Positions 40,415-48,547 of a stretch of 64,000 nucleotides of DNA are shown here, in pieces; position 1 is the stretch's first letter; each line of letters begins with the position of its first letter. The DNA is from Bradyrhizobium sp. Ce-3 (lineage in GTDB: Bacteria > Pseudomonadota > Alphaproteobacteria > Rhizobiales > Xanthobacteraceae), in the NCBI RefSeq assembly GCF_022835695.1, contig NZ_BQUV01000002.1:1-64000 (forward strand), written 5' to 3'. The position numbers were made by a program, and so were the translations under genes. The notes under the pieces are model-generated. The model saw only the letters and a program-made list of their open reading frames with translations. It did not search any database and was not told where the DNA came from.

Positions 40415-40537
40415 ATGGCAACCAGGTCGAATCTTTCGAAGGCTGAACTCGCGCGCAGCGTTGCCGGCGCCGCGTCAGCGTTGGTGCTGAGCGCGCTCGC
40501 TGTGTTCGTTGCCGCACATCATCTGAGCGGCGGCTAG
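40415..40537 (+). CDS. 40-residue membrane micro-protein under a stress promoter
   Basis: ATG 40415 follows AGGAGG (40404-40408). The product begins MATRSNLSKAELARS and has one helix (AGAASALVLSALAVFVAAHH) ending SGG. An exact EcfG promoter lies 99 bases upstream. Ribosome site, helix and promoter together make a strong case for a real gene too short for usual gene finders. No function is known. Confidence 0.75.
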   Translation: MATRSNLSKAELARSVAGAASALVLSALAVFVAAHHLSGG

Positions 40538-40545
40538 GCCGGTCA

Positions 40546-40650
40546 CTAAAGCAGGAAGGTCCCGATCAGCAGGCCGGCCGCAAAGGCCCAAAGCCCGAGG
40601 GTGCAGGCCGAGATGACCCGGGCGAAATTGCGCAGATCGACGTCTTGCAT
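40546..40650 (-). CDS. 34-residue membrane micro-protein
   Basis: MQDVDLRNFARVISACTLGL leads into WAFAAGLLIGTFLL: an amphipathic start then a hydrophobic helix. It is convergent with the 40-residue gene, eight bases apart. The ribosome site is weak, so confidence is moderate; the very regular hydrophobic pattern argues for coding. Confidence 0.5.
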   Translation of the reverse strand: MQDVDLRNFARVISACTLGLWAFAAGLLIGTFLL

Positions 40651-40846
40651 CGCAGTGCGGGTCTGATGCGGCACGTGGAGGCACCCCCGGCGGTGGCAGC
40701 CTTTGACCGCTGCCGCCAGAAGCCTGTTCCCGGGAGGTGCCCAAATGAAGGCAACCGGCAGTGCCGCCGATCACGCATTTGCGAGGAGTTGCCCTCAAAC
40801 ACCCAGTATGCCGGTCATGCCGCCCGCCGCTTGCGGGTCCGCCTGT

Positions 40847-41035
40847 CTATCCCTCGTCGTTCGGCTCAACGACCTCGAACCTGGACCGGCTGAAGCGGCC
40901 CAATCCGCCGAGCTCGTAATAGCCGTCTCGTTCGATATCCCTGGTCACTTCGTAGACGCGTCCGAGCGAGAGCGTGTCTCGCTGCAAGGTGTTGTCGACG
41001 CACCGAACGTGAAGAGTCTTGCCGGCCTCGGCCAT
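40847..41035 (-). CDS. Small SH3-like protein (62 aa)
   Basis: AGGATGAG precedes the ATG. The chain KTLHVRCVDNTLQRDTLSLG, then RVYEVTRDIERDGYYEL and SRSRFEVVEPNDEG, has the spaced strands of a small SH3/KOW-like barrel. No leader. It lies downstream of the 75-residue gene at 41121-41348 and may share its EcfG transcript. Confidence 0.65.
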   Translation of the reverse strand: MAEAGKTLHVRCVDNTLQRDTLSLGRVYEVTRDIERDGYYELGGLGRFSRSRFEVVEPNDEG

Positions 41036-41120
41036 GCGCTCATCCTGAATTGTTGGTCTGGTTCGGCGTTACGTATCGCGCAGCGCCGCGATCGCAACCG
41101 GTCTCCCCGCCATGGACCGA

Positions 41121-41348
41121 TCACGAAATTTCGTTCGGCAATTTCCACTCCGGCGCCGGATCGCAGACTTCGCCGTCGCCGGGAATCTGCTTCATGTGGT
41201 AGCCGGCCGGAAGCACCATGCCCGGTGCCGCGTCCGCGACCGGAACATCGAAGACCAGCCCCGAGATCAGAGCATGCTCCCAGGCCTGCTTCTCCGTCGG
41301 AAAAGTCTGGTCGATTTGTCTGTCACGATCGAACAGCGCGTAGGGCAT
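41121..41348 (-). CDS. Small soluble protein under a stress promoter (75 aa)
   Basis: CGAGGA precedes ATG 41348. It starts MPYALFDRDRQIDQTFPTEK and continues AWEHALISGLVFDVPVAD; it is soluble and acidic with no known family. The EcfG promoter at 41401-41425 is 53 bases upstream, the clearest promoter-gene link in the window. The in-frame extension to 41522 crosses this promoter and is therefore unlikely. Confidence 0.75.
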   Translation of the reverse strand: MPYALFDRDRQIDQTFPTEKQAWEHALISGLVFDVPVADAAPGMVLPAGYHMKQIPGDGEVCDPAPEWKLPNEIS

Positions 41349-41400
41349 CTGGCATCCTCGCTGCAGGCGGCTCGTGTATCGCCTGCCTGCATGAAAAAAA

Positions 41401-41425
41401 AACGCCTGGCGCCGGGCGGCGTTCC
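41401..41425 (-). promoter_or_regulatory. EcfG-type general stress promoter (minus strand)
   Basis: On the minus strand: GGAAC (41425-41421), 16 bases, CGTT (41404-41401). A start near 41395 leaves a 46-base leader before ATG 41348. Confidence 0.8.
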
Positions 41426-41629
41426 TAAATCCGGCAGGACGAGAGCCGCTGCGGTCCACAGCAGCCATAGAATCGCTGTCCCATGCAGCCCAGGATCGCG
41501 AAGGCGGGGGAGTCACCGCCATGTCCGCGCTGCCCAGGAACCGGACGCCCGCGCAGGGAATGGATTTCGATCTCCCGAACCGCTACGTAGCTTGACGATC
41601 CCGGCCCTCACACCAATTGGCGTCACCTC

Positions 41630-42193
41630 ATGCTGACCGCATTGCCCCTCGCTCTCAGTTTGGTCCTGCTGCTCGCGCTGTGCGGGTGGATGTCCTATCG
41701 ATTAGGCTTTCGGGACGGACGCGAGCAGGGCTTGACCGATTCCTATGAGCTCTACGTGACCAAGGCGGGTGCGGCGACGGACGGGCGGCCCGGCAAGCAA
41801 GGACCCGACCAGATGCCGTTCAGGATCTCGTCCAGCGCGCGTGTCGCGATCGGATCAATGGTTTTTGCGCTGGTGTCGAGCGCCGTCCTTTATTTGGTTC
41901 CTGCGAGCCCGCTCGATCCGCACCTCGTCCGCGGTGCCTTCCGCCTCTACCAGGGACATGCCTATCTCATCCCCGTCAAATACGTGGACGGCGCGCTCGA
42001 TGCCGCCCGGCTGTATGAAGACGACAAGCTGCTTGGGCCGGCGAACAGCGTCCAGCAGGAGATCATCGACAAGGGCGCCGGCCGCTTCTCGTTTTACCGG
42101 GATACCTGGAATTATTTCGGTCCCGCCCTAATGTTCTCGACGAGCGACAACAGCGACCCGAACACCAACGGCAGGAAGTACCGCCTCAGGTGA
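41630..42193 (+). CDS. Bitopic membrane protein of unknown function (187 aa)
   Basis: There are two hydrophobic segments: 4-22 (ALPLALSLVLLLALCGWMSY) and about 78-97 (VAIGSMVFALVSSAVLYLV). They leave a cytoplasmic loop and a C-terminal domain of about 90 residues facing out, with FRLYQGHAYLIPVKYVDG and DTWNYFGPALMFSTSD. The gene starts without a strong ribosome site. No family recognised. Confidence 0.6.
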   Translation: MLTALPLALSLVLLLALCGWMSYRLGFRDGREQGLTDSYELYVTKAGAATDGRPGKQGPDQMPFRISSSARVAIGSMVFALVSSAVLYLVPASPLDPHLVRGAFRLYQGHAYLIPVKYVDGALDAARLYEDDKLLGPANSVQQEIIDKGAGRFSFYRDTWNYFGPALMFSTSDNSDPNTNGRKYRLR

Positions 42194-42504
42194 GGTGATC
42201 CGGAGGCGTCCGACGCCGCCGGACAGGGCGCATTGCCAAAACATCGAAAACAACCCCATGCACAGTAGCCGGCGGCGTGCCGGCATTCGACACGACGACT
42301 TGACATGTCGGGCAACTCAGCTGCATCATTCTATTATTCCGAAATAGCATAGCTCAGCGCCTCACCGGCTTGTGGGATGTGGCCGTAGCCATGCGCGCTT
42401 GCCCGGCGCTCGCAGGGACGACATTGGCTTGGGGCCTGCGTCCAGCAACTCCGCCGAACTTCGCGATTGCCGGCTGCCTCATCTTCGGGCAATGACTGCG
42501 GGCA
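42194..42504. other. 311-base gap
   Basis: It contains a GC-rich imperfect palindrome (GGAGGCGTCCGACGCCGCCGG) right after the 42193 stop and a run near 42395-42430 that resembles other rhizobial intergenic repeats. No open frame with a ribosome site. The promoter of the EamA gene must lie here. Confidence 0.45.
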
Positions 42505-43377
42505 ATGAACAAGAGCTTCGAGGAAACTGCCGCTCGCCTGGCGCCGGCGATCTTTGTCGTGCTGTGGAGTACGGGATTCATCGGCACCAAATACGTCGTC
42601 AACAATGCGGAGCCGCTGACCTATCTGGCGATCCGGATGGCGTTGGTGGTAGCCGTGATGGCGCTCATCGCCGCGGTCGCACGGCCGAAATGGCCGGACC
42701 GCACCGGCATCTTCCACAGCGCGGTGGCCGGCATTCTGGTGCACGGCTTCTATCTCGGCGGCACCGCGATTGCGATCGCGCATTCGATTCCGGCCGGGCT
42801 CTCGGCCTTGATCCCGGGCCTGCAGCCGATCCTGACCTCGACCATCGCCAACCGCTGGCTCGGCGACCGCGTCACGCCGCTGCAATGGGGCGGGCTGCTG
42901 CTCGGCCTCGCCGGCGTCGTGCTGATCCTGCACAACCGGCCGATGACGGGCGAGGCGGGGTGGGGCTGGCTTGCCTCCGGCGTTTCGCTGATCAGCATCA
43001 CCCTGGGCACGCTCTATCAGCGCCGCTACTGCAACCAGATTGATTGGCGCGCCGGCAATCTCGTGCAGTACGTCGCGGTGACGATCTTCTTCGGCATCGG
43101 GGCCTGGCTGTTCGAGAGCAATGTCGTGCATTGGACCAGCGAGTTCGTGCTGGCGCTGGCCTGGCTGGTGTTCGCGCTCTCGATCGGCTCGATCGGGCTG
43201 CTGTACTGGCTGATCCGTCACCACGCCGCGACCTCGGTCGCGAGCCTGTTCTATCTGGTGCCGGCGGTGACCGCGCTGATGGCCTATGTTCTGTTCGGCG
43301 AGAAGCTCGACCATGTCGCGATCGCCGGCATGGCTGCCTGCGCCGCCGCGGTGCTGGTGGTCAACCGCCGTGCCTGA
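42505..43377 (+). CDS. EamA/DMT-superfamily transporter (290 aa)
   Basis: Ten helices in two EamA repeats: VLWSTGFIGTKYVVNNA at about 13-30, and SLISITLGTLYQRRYC at about 160-178 starting the second repeat. Length and layout match metabolite or drug exporters. It is not close in sequence to the EamA gene at 16564-17475. Convergent with phrB, eight bases between stops. Confidence 0.9.
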   Translation: MNKSFEETAARLAPAIFVVLWSTGFIGTKYVVNNAEPLTYLAIRMALVVAVMALIAAVARPKWPDRTGIFHSAVAGILVHGFYLGGTAIAIAHSIPAGLSALIPGLQPILTSTIANRWLGDRVTPLQWGGLLLGLAGVVLILHNRPMTGEAGWGWLASGVSLISITLGTLYQRRYCNQIDWRAGNLVQYVAVTIFFGIGAWLFESNVVHWTSEFVLALAWLVFALSIGSIGLLYWLIRHHAATSVASLFYLVPAVTALMAYVLFGEKLDHVAIAGMAACAAAVLVVNRRA

Positions 43378-43385
43378 TCCTTGTT

Positions 43386-44849
43386 CTAATCCTTGCCGCG
43401 GATCTTGGCGTAAGCCGCAAGCGCGCGTTCGCGGCCTTGCTTGTGGTCGACGATCGGCTGCGGATAGGCCTTGCCGAGCTCGACGCCGGCGCTCGCAAGC
43501 TCGATCGGCGTCGCGGTCCAGGGCTGATGGATCAGGTCATTGGGGAGCTGCGCCAGCTCCGGCACCCAGCGCCGGACATAGGCGCCGTCGGGATCGAACT
43601 TCTCGCCCTGCAGGATCGGATTGAAGACGCGGAAATAGGGTGCGGCGTCGGCACCGGAGCCGGCGACCCATTGCCAGTTCGCCGGGTTGGAGCCGGCATC
43701 GGCATCGACCAGCGTGTCCCAGAACCATTGCTCGCCGGCGCGCCAGTCGATCAGCAGGTGCTTCACCAGGAACGAGGCCACCACCATGCGCACCCGGTTG
43801 TGCATCACGCCGGTGTGCCAGAGCTCGCGCATGCCGGCGTCAACGATCGGGTAGCCGGTGAGGCCGCGCTGCCAGGCTTTCAGCGCACGCGCGTCGCGCT
43901 TCCACGGGAACGCGTCGAAATGCTCCTGCAAATTCCGCGCGGCGAGGTCGGGCACGTCGAACAGCAAATGGCGGCAGAACTCGCGCCAGCCGAGCTCGCT
44001 GAGGAACTTATCGATGTCGCCGGCGAGGCGCGGGTGCTCGGCGGCGGCGAAACGGGCCGCATACCAGAGCTGGCGCGGGCTGATCTCGCCGAAACGCAGA
44101 TGCGGCGAGAGGCGCGAGGTGCCGTCGCGGCCGGGCCGGTCACGGTCGTCGGTGTAGCCACGAATGCCGTCATCGAGGAACGCCTTGAGCCGGGCCTGCG
44201 CCGCGGCTTCGCCCGGGGTCCAGGTCTCGCGCAAGCCGCCGGCCCAGTCCGGCCTGACAGGCTCGAGCTGCCAATCGTCGAGCGTCTCGCTCGCGATGTC
44301 GCGGATCGACGTGAGCTTTTTCGGCGCCGGCAGCGGCTTGGGCGGATCGCCGAGGCTCTGCACGCGCCGCCAGAACGGCGTGAAGACACGCAAGCCGCGA
44401 TTGTCCTTGTTGCGGATCGCCTTGGGTTCAACGAGCAGGTCGCCGGGGAAAATTTGCGAGTCCACGCCGTCACTTGCGAGCGCGGATTCAACATCGCTCG
44501 CAATCGTTTGATGCGGCGTCTGCACGATCTCGTTCCAGAACACGGCGCGCGCATTGGTCTCGCGCGCCACGGCGGCGATCACGGACGCGGCCGGACCTGT
44601 GCGCAGCACCAGCGTTCCGCCGATCGCCTCAAGGCTCTTGCGCAGTGCGCGCAGCGACTGCGCCAACCACCAGCGCGCCGCGCCCCCGAGGGGGCGCGCG
44701 GCCGGCGGCTTCAGGGCACGGCTTTCGTCGTCGCGGACATAGAGACCAACCACGGGCGCGCCGCGGCTGGCCGCTTCGTGCAGGGCCGGGTGATCCGACA
44801 GCCGCAGATCGTCGCGGAACCAGACGATAACAGGCTGTGCGCGGGCCAC
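43386..44849 (-). CDS. phrB: Class I CPD photolyase (487 aa)
   Basis: The enzyme repairs UV-made cyclobutane pyrimidine dimers using blue light and FADH-. N-terminal antenna domain: VIVWFRDDLRLSDHPAL (8-24). FAD domain signatures: WREFCRHLLF near 275, GYPIVDAGMRELWHTGVMHNR near 330 and LIDWRAGEQWFWDTLVDADAGSNPANWQW near 370. Length is normal. It follows a 1-Cys peroxiredoxin gene by 21 bases on the same strand, so both are likely made together. Confidence 0.95.
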   Translation of the reverse strand: MARAQPVIVWFRDDLRLSDHPALHEAASRGAPVVGLYVRDDESRALKPPAARPLGGAARWWLAQSLRALRKSLEAIGGTLVLRTGPAASVIAAVARETNARAVFWNEIVQTPHQTIASDVESALASDGVDSQIFPGDLLVEPKAIRNKDNRGLRVFTPFWRRVQSLGDPPKPLPAPKKLTSIRDIASETLDDWQLEPVRPDWAGGLRETWTPGEAAAQARLKAFLDDGIRGYTDDRDRPGRDGTSRLSPHLRFGEISPRQLWYAARFAAAEHPRLAGDIDKFLSELGWREFCRHLLFDVPDLAARNLQEHFDAFPWKRDARALKAWQRGLTGYPIVDAGMRELWHTGVMHNRVRMVVASFLVKHLLIDWRAGEQWFWDTLVDADAGSNPANWQWVAGSGADAAPYFRVFNPILQGEKFDPDGAYVRRWVPELAQLPNDLIHQPWTATPIELASAGVELGKAYPQPIVDHKQGRERALAAYAKIRGKD

Positions 44850-44870
44850 CCGGACGCTGTCTGCCGGCCG

Positions 44871-45530
<660 letters not shown>

Positions 45531-45919
45531 GATTTTACCTCATCTCTTTGATGTTGCTGCTAAAATTGTATTTGAGGTGGTCGGTTCCAGTATAGGACGC
45601 GAAAAGGCTTAAGTGAACGGCTTCTGAAAGAAGATGAAACATTTCTCCTTGAGGGTGGAATTCCAAGCAACTTGTTTTGATCCGTACCCCTGCGGCGAAA
45701 TATCAACTGCGGCACAAAGGTTTGGAAAATGCCCAGATAATGCCGCTTATCGCCGTCATCACGCCGGACCCGGCTGCTATAGGACTGAACCGTGACAGCT
45801 TCCAAAGCGACCAAATAGCAACCATCTAAAAATCTCGGAACCCAAGTTCCGAATCATTAACCACTCGTTTACGCCCGCATGGAAAAGCTGGCCTAAGATA
45901 GGAATTGAAAGCTCCCACA
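45531..45919. other. 389-base divergent regulatory gap
   Basis: The stretch is clearly lower in GC than its neighbours. It lies between the peroxiredoxin gene and the 45920 gene and must carry promoters for both. An 84-codon minus-strand frame (45560-45814) has no ribosome site and atypical composition and is not called. CGGAAC...GTTCCG at 45838-45855 is a short palindrome that might be an operator. Confidence 0.45.
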
Positions 45920-46501
45920 ATGTCTACCCCAAGTACCAAGACCGCTGAGGCTCTCAGCGGTGCGTTGCATCCGTCCTGCCGCAAGACCGCCGCCCATGCG
46001 CTGACCATCGTGCGCGACGGCGTCATCACCGGCGAAGGCCCGACCACCAAGGGCCGCATCCATTTCTCCCGATCGCTCGATGCCGATGACGCAGCCTGGT
46101 GCGCGCGCATCCTGACGGCGGCCGCGGTCGAGCATCAGCCGGTCAGCCGGGCCGAGATCGAGGCGCTGTTCGCGATCAACGAGGCGGCTGCCGAGCGCAG
46201 CGACGGCGGCCGGTTCGACGACCTGCTCGCCAAGGCCATCGCCCATCACGCCGCCTCCGAGTCGGGCCTGCCGGTGCCGCCGCGCACCGTGGCGCTGTCG
46301 GCGGACACCGACATCGGCCGCTGGGCGCCGACGCAGGGCACCAAGATGGACACCAAGGTTCTCGAGTGGATCGCCGGCCGAATGCGCGGTCAGCGCCGCA
46401 CCGGTCGTGCGCTGGCGGCAATGGTCGCGACGCTGGTCGGCGCGACTGCGCTTCCGCTCGCGGCGCAGCTGCCCAACGTGTTCGACATCGGGATGATGTA
46501 A
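45920..46501 (+). CDS. Unknown protein with C-terminal membrane helix (193 aa)
   Basis: ATG 45920 is preferred over TTG 45905. A largely soluble protein with RKTAAHALTIVRDGVITGEG near 25 and a Ser/Asp/Gly-rich stretch in the middle, ending with a basic stretch (GRMRGQRRTGR) and one hydrophobic segment (ALAAMVATLVGATALPLAA, about 168-187). The positive-inside pattern fits a tail-anchored protein. No family recognised. Confidence 0.65.
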   Translation: MSTPSTKTAEALSGALHPSCRKTAAHALTIVRDGVITGEGPTTKGRIHFSRSLDADDAAWCARILTAAAVEHQPVSRAEIEALFAINEAAAERSDGGRFDDLLAKAIAHHAASESGLPVPPRTVALSADTDIGRWAPTQGTKMDTKVLEWIAGRMRGQRRTGRALAAMVATLVGATALPLAAQLPNVFDIGMM

Positions 46502-46510
46502 TCGTGATCA

Positions 46511-46538
46511 TCCGGGATGATGCCTGCATCATCCCGGA
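46511..46538. repeat. Perfect 12-bp palindrome (TCCGGGATGATG)
   Basis: TCCGGGATGATG-cctg-CATCATCCCGGA, a perfect stem with a four-base loop, ten bases after the 46501 stop and just before the terminator. Confidence 0.8.
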
Positions 46539-46559
46539 CGAAACGGCTTCAAGCGAGAG

Positions 46560-46586
46560 CGGCGGGGATCACTTCCCCGCCGTTTT
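46560..46586 (+). terminator. Terminator of the 45920-46501 gene
   Basis: CGGCGGGG-atcactt-CCCCGCCG followed by TTTT. It overlaps the stop codon of the convergent phosphodiesterase gene. Confidence 0.8.
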
Positions 46587-48410
46587 CTGTTTGCCGTCGC
46601 TCTCCTCGAGCCCGAGCGTCCGCCCCGGGAACCCGGCAACGTCGAAATAGCGGGTCGAGAGCACGCGCTGGAATTTCAGCACGGTGCGCAGGCCGTTGGC
46701 CGACGGTTTCTTCGACATCAGGGTGCCCTCGGCCATCTTCGGCACGATGCCGTTCGGCAGTGCCTCCGACATCACCCGGCCGATCAGCCCGCCATTGTTC
46801 GGCGCGCGCAGGCCGAGCAGTTGCGCCGCGGTCATGCCGACATCGGCATTGCTGACCGGCAGCGGATCAACATAGCCCGCCTTGAAGTCGGGGCCGATCG
46901 CCGCGGTGAAGTTGTAGGTGTCGCCGCGGCTGAAGCTGCCATGCATGCCCTGGCCCTGGCGCAGCACGGTGTCGGCGATCTGGACCGAGCAGTTGGTCGG
47001 GATCGGGCAGCCGCTCGACCAGGAGCGGAAGTTGACCACGATCGACGGGTTCGGCGTCACCGCCTTGCCCTTCAGATTGAGGTTCGACATCGGCAGCGTG
47101 CCGGGGAAGTTGCCGAGCTTGTCGTCGACGAAGAGACCGCTGACATAGTCCTGCTCGAGCAGCGCCTTGATGACGCGGTCGGCGAGCTTCTTGTCGCGGT
47201 TCGGCAGGTAGATCAGGTCCGAGCCGCCATTGGTCGCGACCACGACGTCGGGCTTGGTCGGATCCTGGCCGAGCACGCCGTTGCCGGCCTTCGGGTGGGC
47301 GTTGTCGGCGACCTTGGCGTTCTTGTCGTTGGGGTCGAACAGCGGCAGGTTCAGCGCCTTGGCGAGATCGATCGCCAGGAAGCCCATCGGGAGGAAATCC
47401 TTCGGCGTGTCGTCGTAACTGATCTTGGCCGAAGGGCTGGTCTTGCTCTCCTTCGAGATCGTCGAGAAGCCGTGGTCGGAGGAGACCATGATGTTGGTGG
47501 TGGCGGACAGCCCGAGCTCGTCGAGCGCCTTGCGCAGCTGGGCGAGGTTGTCGTCGGCATTCTTGATGCCGGCCATCGAGGTCGGGCCGTTGATGCCGGG
47601 GGTGATGGTGTTGAGGCTGTCGCCGGTGTTGTGCTGGCTGCCATCCGGATCGCGGGACCAGAACACCAGCACGAACGGCTTGTTGCGCGCCTTGAACATC
47701 GGAAGCACGACCTTGGTCGCGACATCGGCCATGTAGGCCTGCTGTGCAATGTTGGCGACGGTGGTGCCGGGCGTCTTGGCGTCGCCCGCCTTGGCATTGT
47801 CGCCGCGGCTCGGCGTGGCGAGCGGCAGGCCGGCCTTGGTCAGCGCGTCCTTCATCTCGTCGGAGAGCGGCACGCCGGTCTTGCCGCCGGTGGAATCGTC
47901 GACCACGATGGTGTTCTTGCCGCGATCGGTGTGGTCGAACAGCAGGGTCGGGCCGACCTTGCCGATGGCGGCGGTGCTGAAACCCTGGCCGCGCGCCATC
48001 TTCAGCAGCGTTTCCTCGTTGAGATAGTCGCCGTTGAAGTGATCGTCGATATCGGCGAGCACGGCGTCGTTCTCGATGAACGGCACCACGGTGTCGCCGG
48101 CGGGCACCGAGGTGTAGCCGGTGAAGATCGTGTTGGAGAAGGTGCCGGTGTCGCCGAGATAATGGCCGGTCGACAGCGCCGAGCTGTTCGCCATCGTGAA
48201 GGTCGGGAACAGGGAGTGCGAATTCTTGAAATGGACGCCCTTGTCGCGGATCTCGGCCATCGCCGGCGCGGTCTGCGGCGTCACGATGCCGCCGCGCAGG
48301 CCGTCAGGAACGAACAGGATGAGGTTGCGCGGCTTGGCGTTTTGCGCCGAGGCGGCGCCCGCTGATAGCGCGATCATGCTCGCGGACAAGAGTGTGATGG
48401 CTCGGCGCAT
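46569..48410 (-). CDS. Exported alkaline-phosphatase-superfamily protein (613 aa)
   Basis: A Sec leader (1-22) ends ASAQ. The alkaline phosphatase/nucleotide pyrophosphatase fold is shown by FVPDGLRGG (Asp metal ligand near 36), NSSALSTGHYLG (nucleophile Ser/Thr near 71-76), LVFWSRDPDGSQH near 245 and VSSDHGFS near 315. It cleaves phosphomono- or diesters in the periplasm. Its ~610-residue size is larger than most PDE members. Start ATG follows GGGGAA. It is a single-gene unit. Confidence 0.9.
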   Translation of the reverse strand: MRRAITLLSASMIALSAGAASAQNAKPRNLILFVPDGLRGGIVTPQTAPAMAEIRDKGVHFKNSHSLFPTFTMANSSALSTGHYLGDTGTFSNTIFTGYTSVPAGDTVVPFIENDAVLADIDDHFNGDYLNEETLLKMARGQGFSTAAIGKVGPTLLFDHTDRGKNTIVVDDSTGGKTGVPLSDEMKDALTKAGLPLATPSRGDNAKAGDAKTPGTTVANIAQQAYMADVATKVVLPMFKARNKPFVLVFWSRDPDGSQHNTGDSLNTITPGINGPTSMAGIKNADDNLAQLRKALDELGLSATTNIMVSSDHGFSTISKESKTSPSAKISYDDTPKDFLPMGFLAIDLAKALNLPLFDPNDKNAKVADNAHPKAGNGVLGQDPTKPDVVVATNGGSDLIYLPNRDKKLADRVIKALLEQDYVSGLFVDDKLGNFPGTLPMSNLNLKGKAVTPNPSIVVNFRSWSSGCPIPTNCSVQIADTVLRQGQGMHGSFSRGDTYNFTAAIGPDFKAGYVDPLPVSNADVGMTAAQLLGLRAPNNGGLIGRVMSEALPNGIVPKMAEGTLMSKKPSANGLRTVLKFQRVLSTRYFDVAGFPGRTLGLEESDGKQKTAGK

Positions 48411-48547
48411 TCTTTATTCCCCCTGATGATGCCCGCGACAGATCGCCGCCGCCTTCGTTTAGTTTTGCCACATGACAGAATTGTTACATGAATTTCTCCA
48501 CGCCAAAACAGCTCGATTTCGGCTGCGGAATGCCGGTCAACATGCCG

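Noticed and set aside
45560-45814. 84-codon minus-strand frame in the peroxiredoxin promoter gap
   Set aside because: No ribosome site, composition unlike neighbours, no recognisable pattern; it lies in an AT-richer regulatory stretch.
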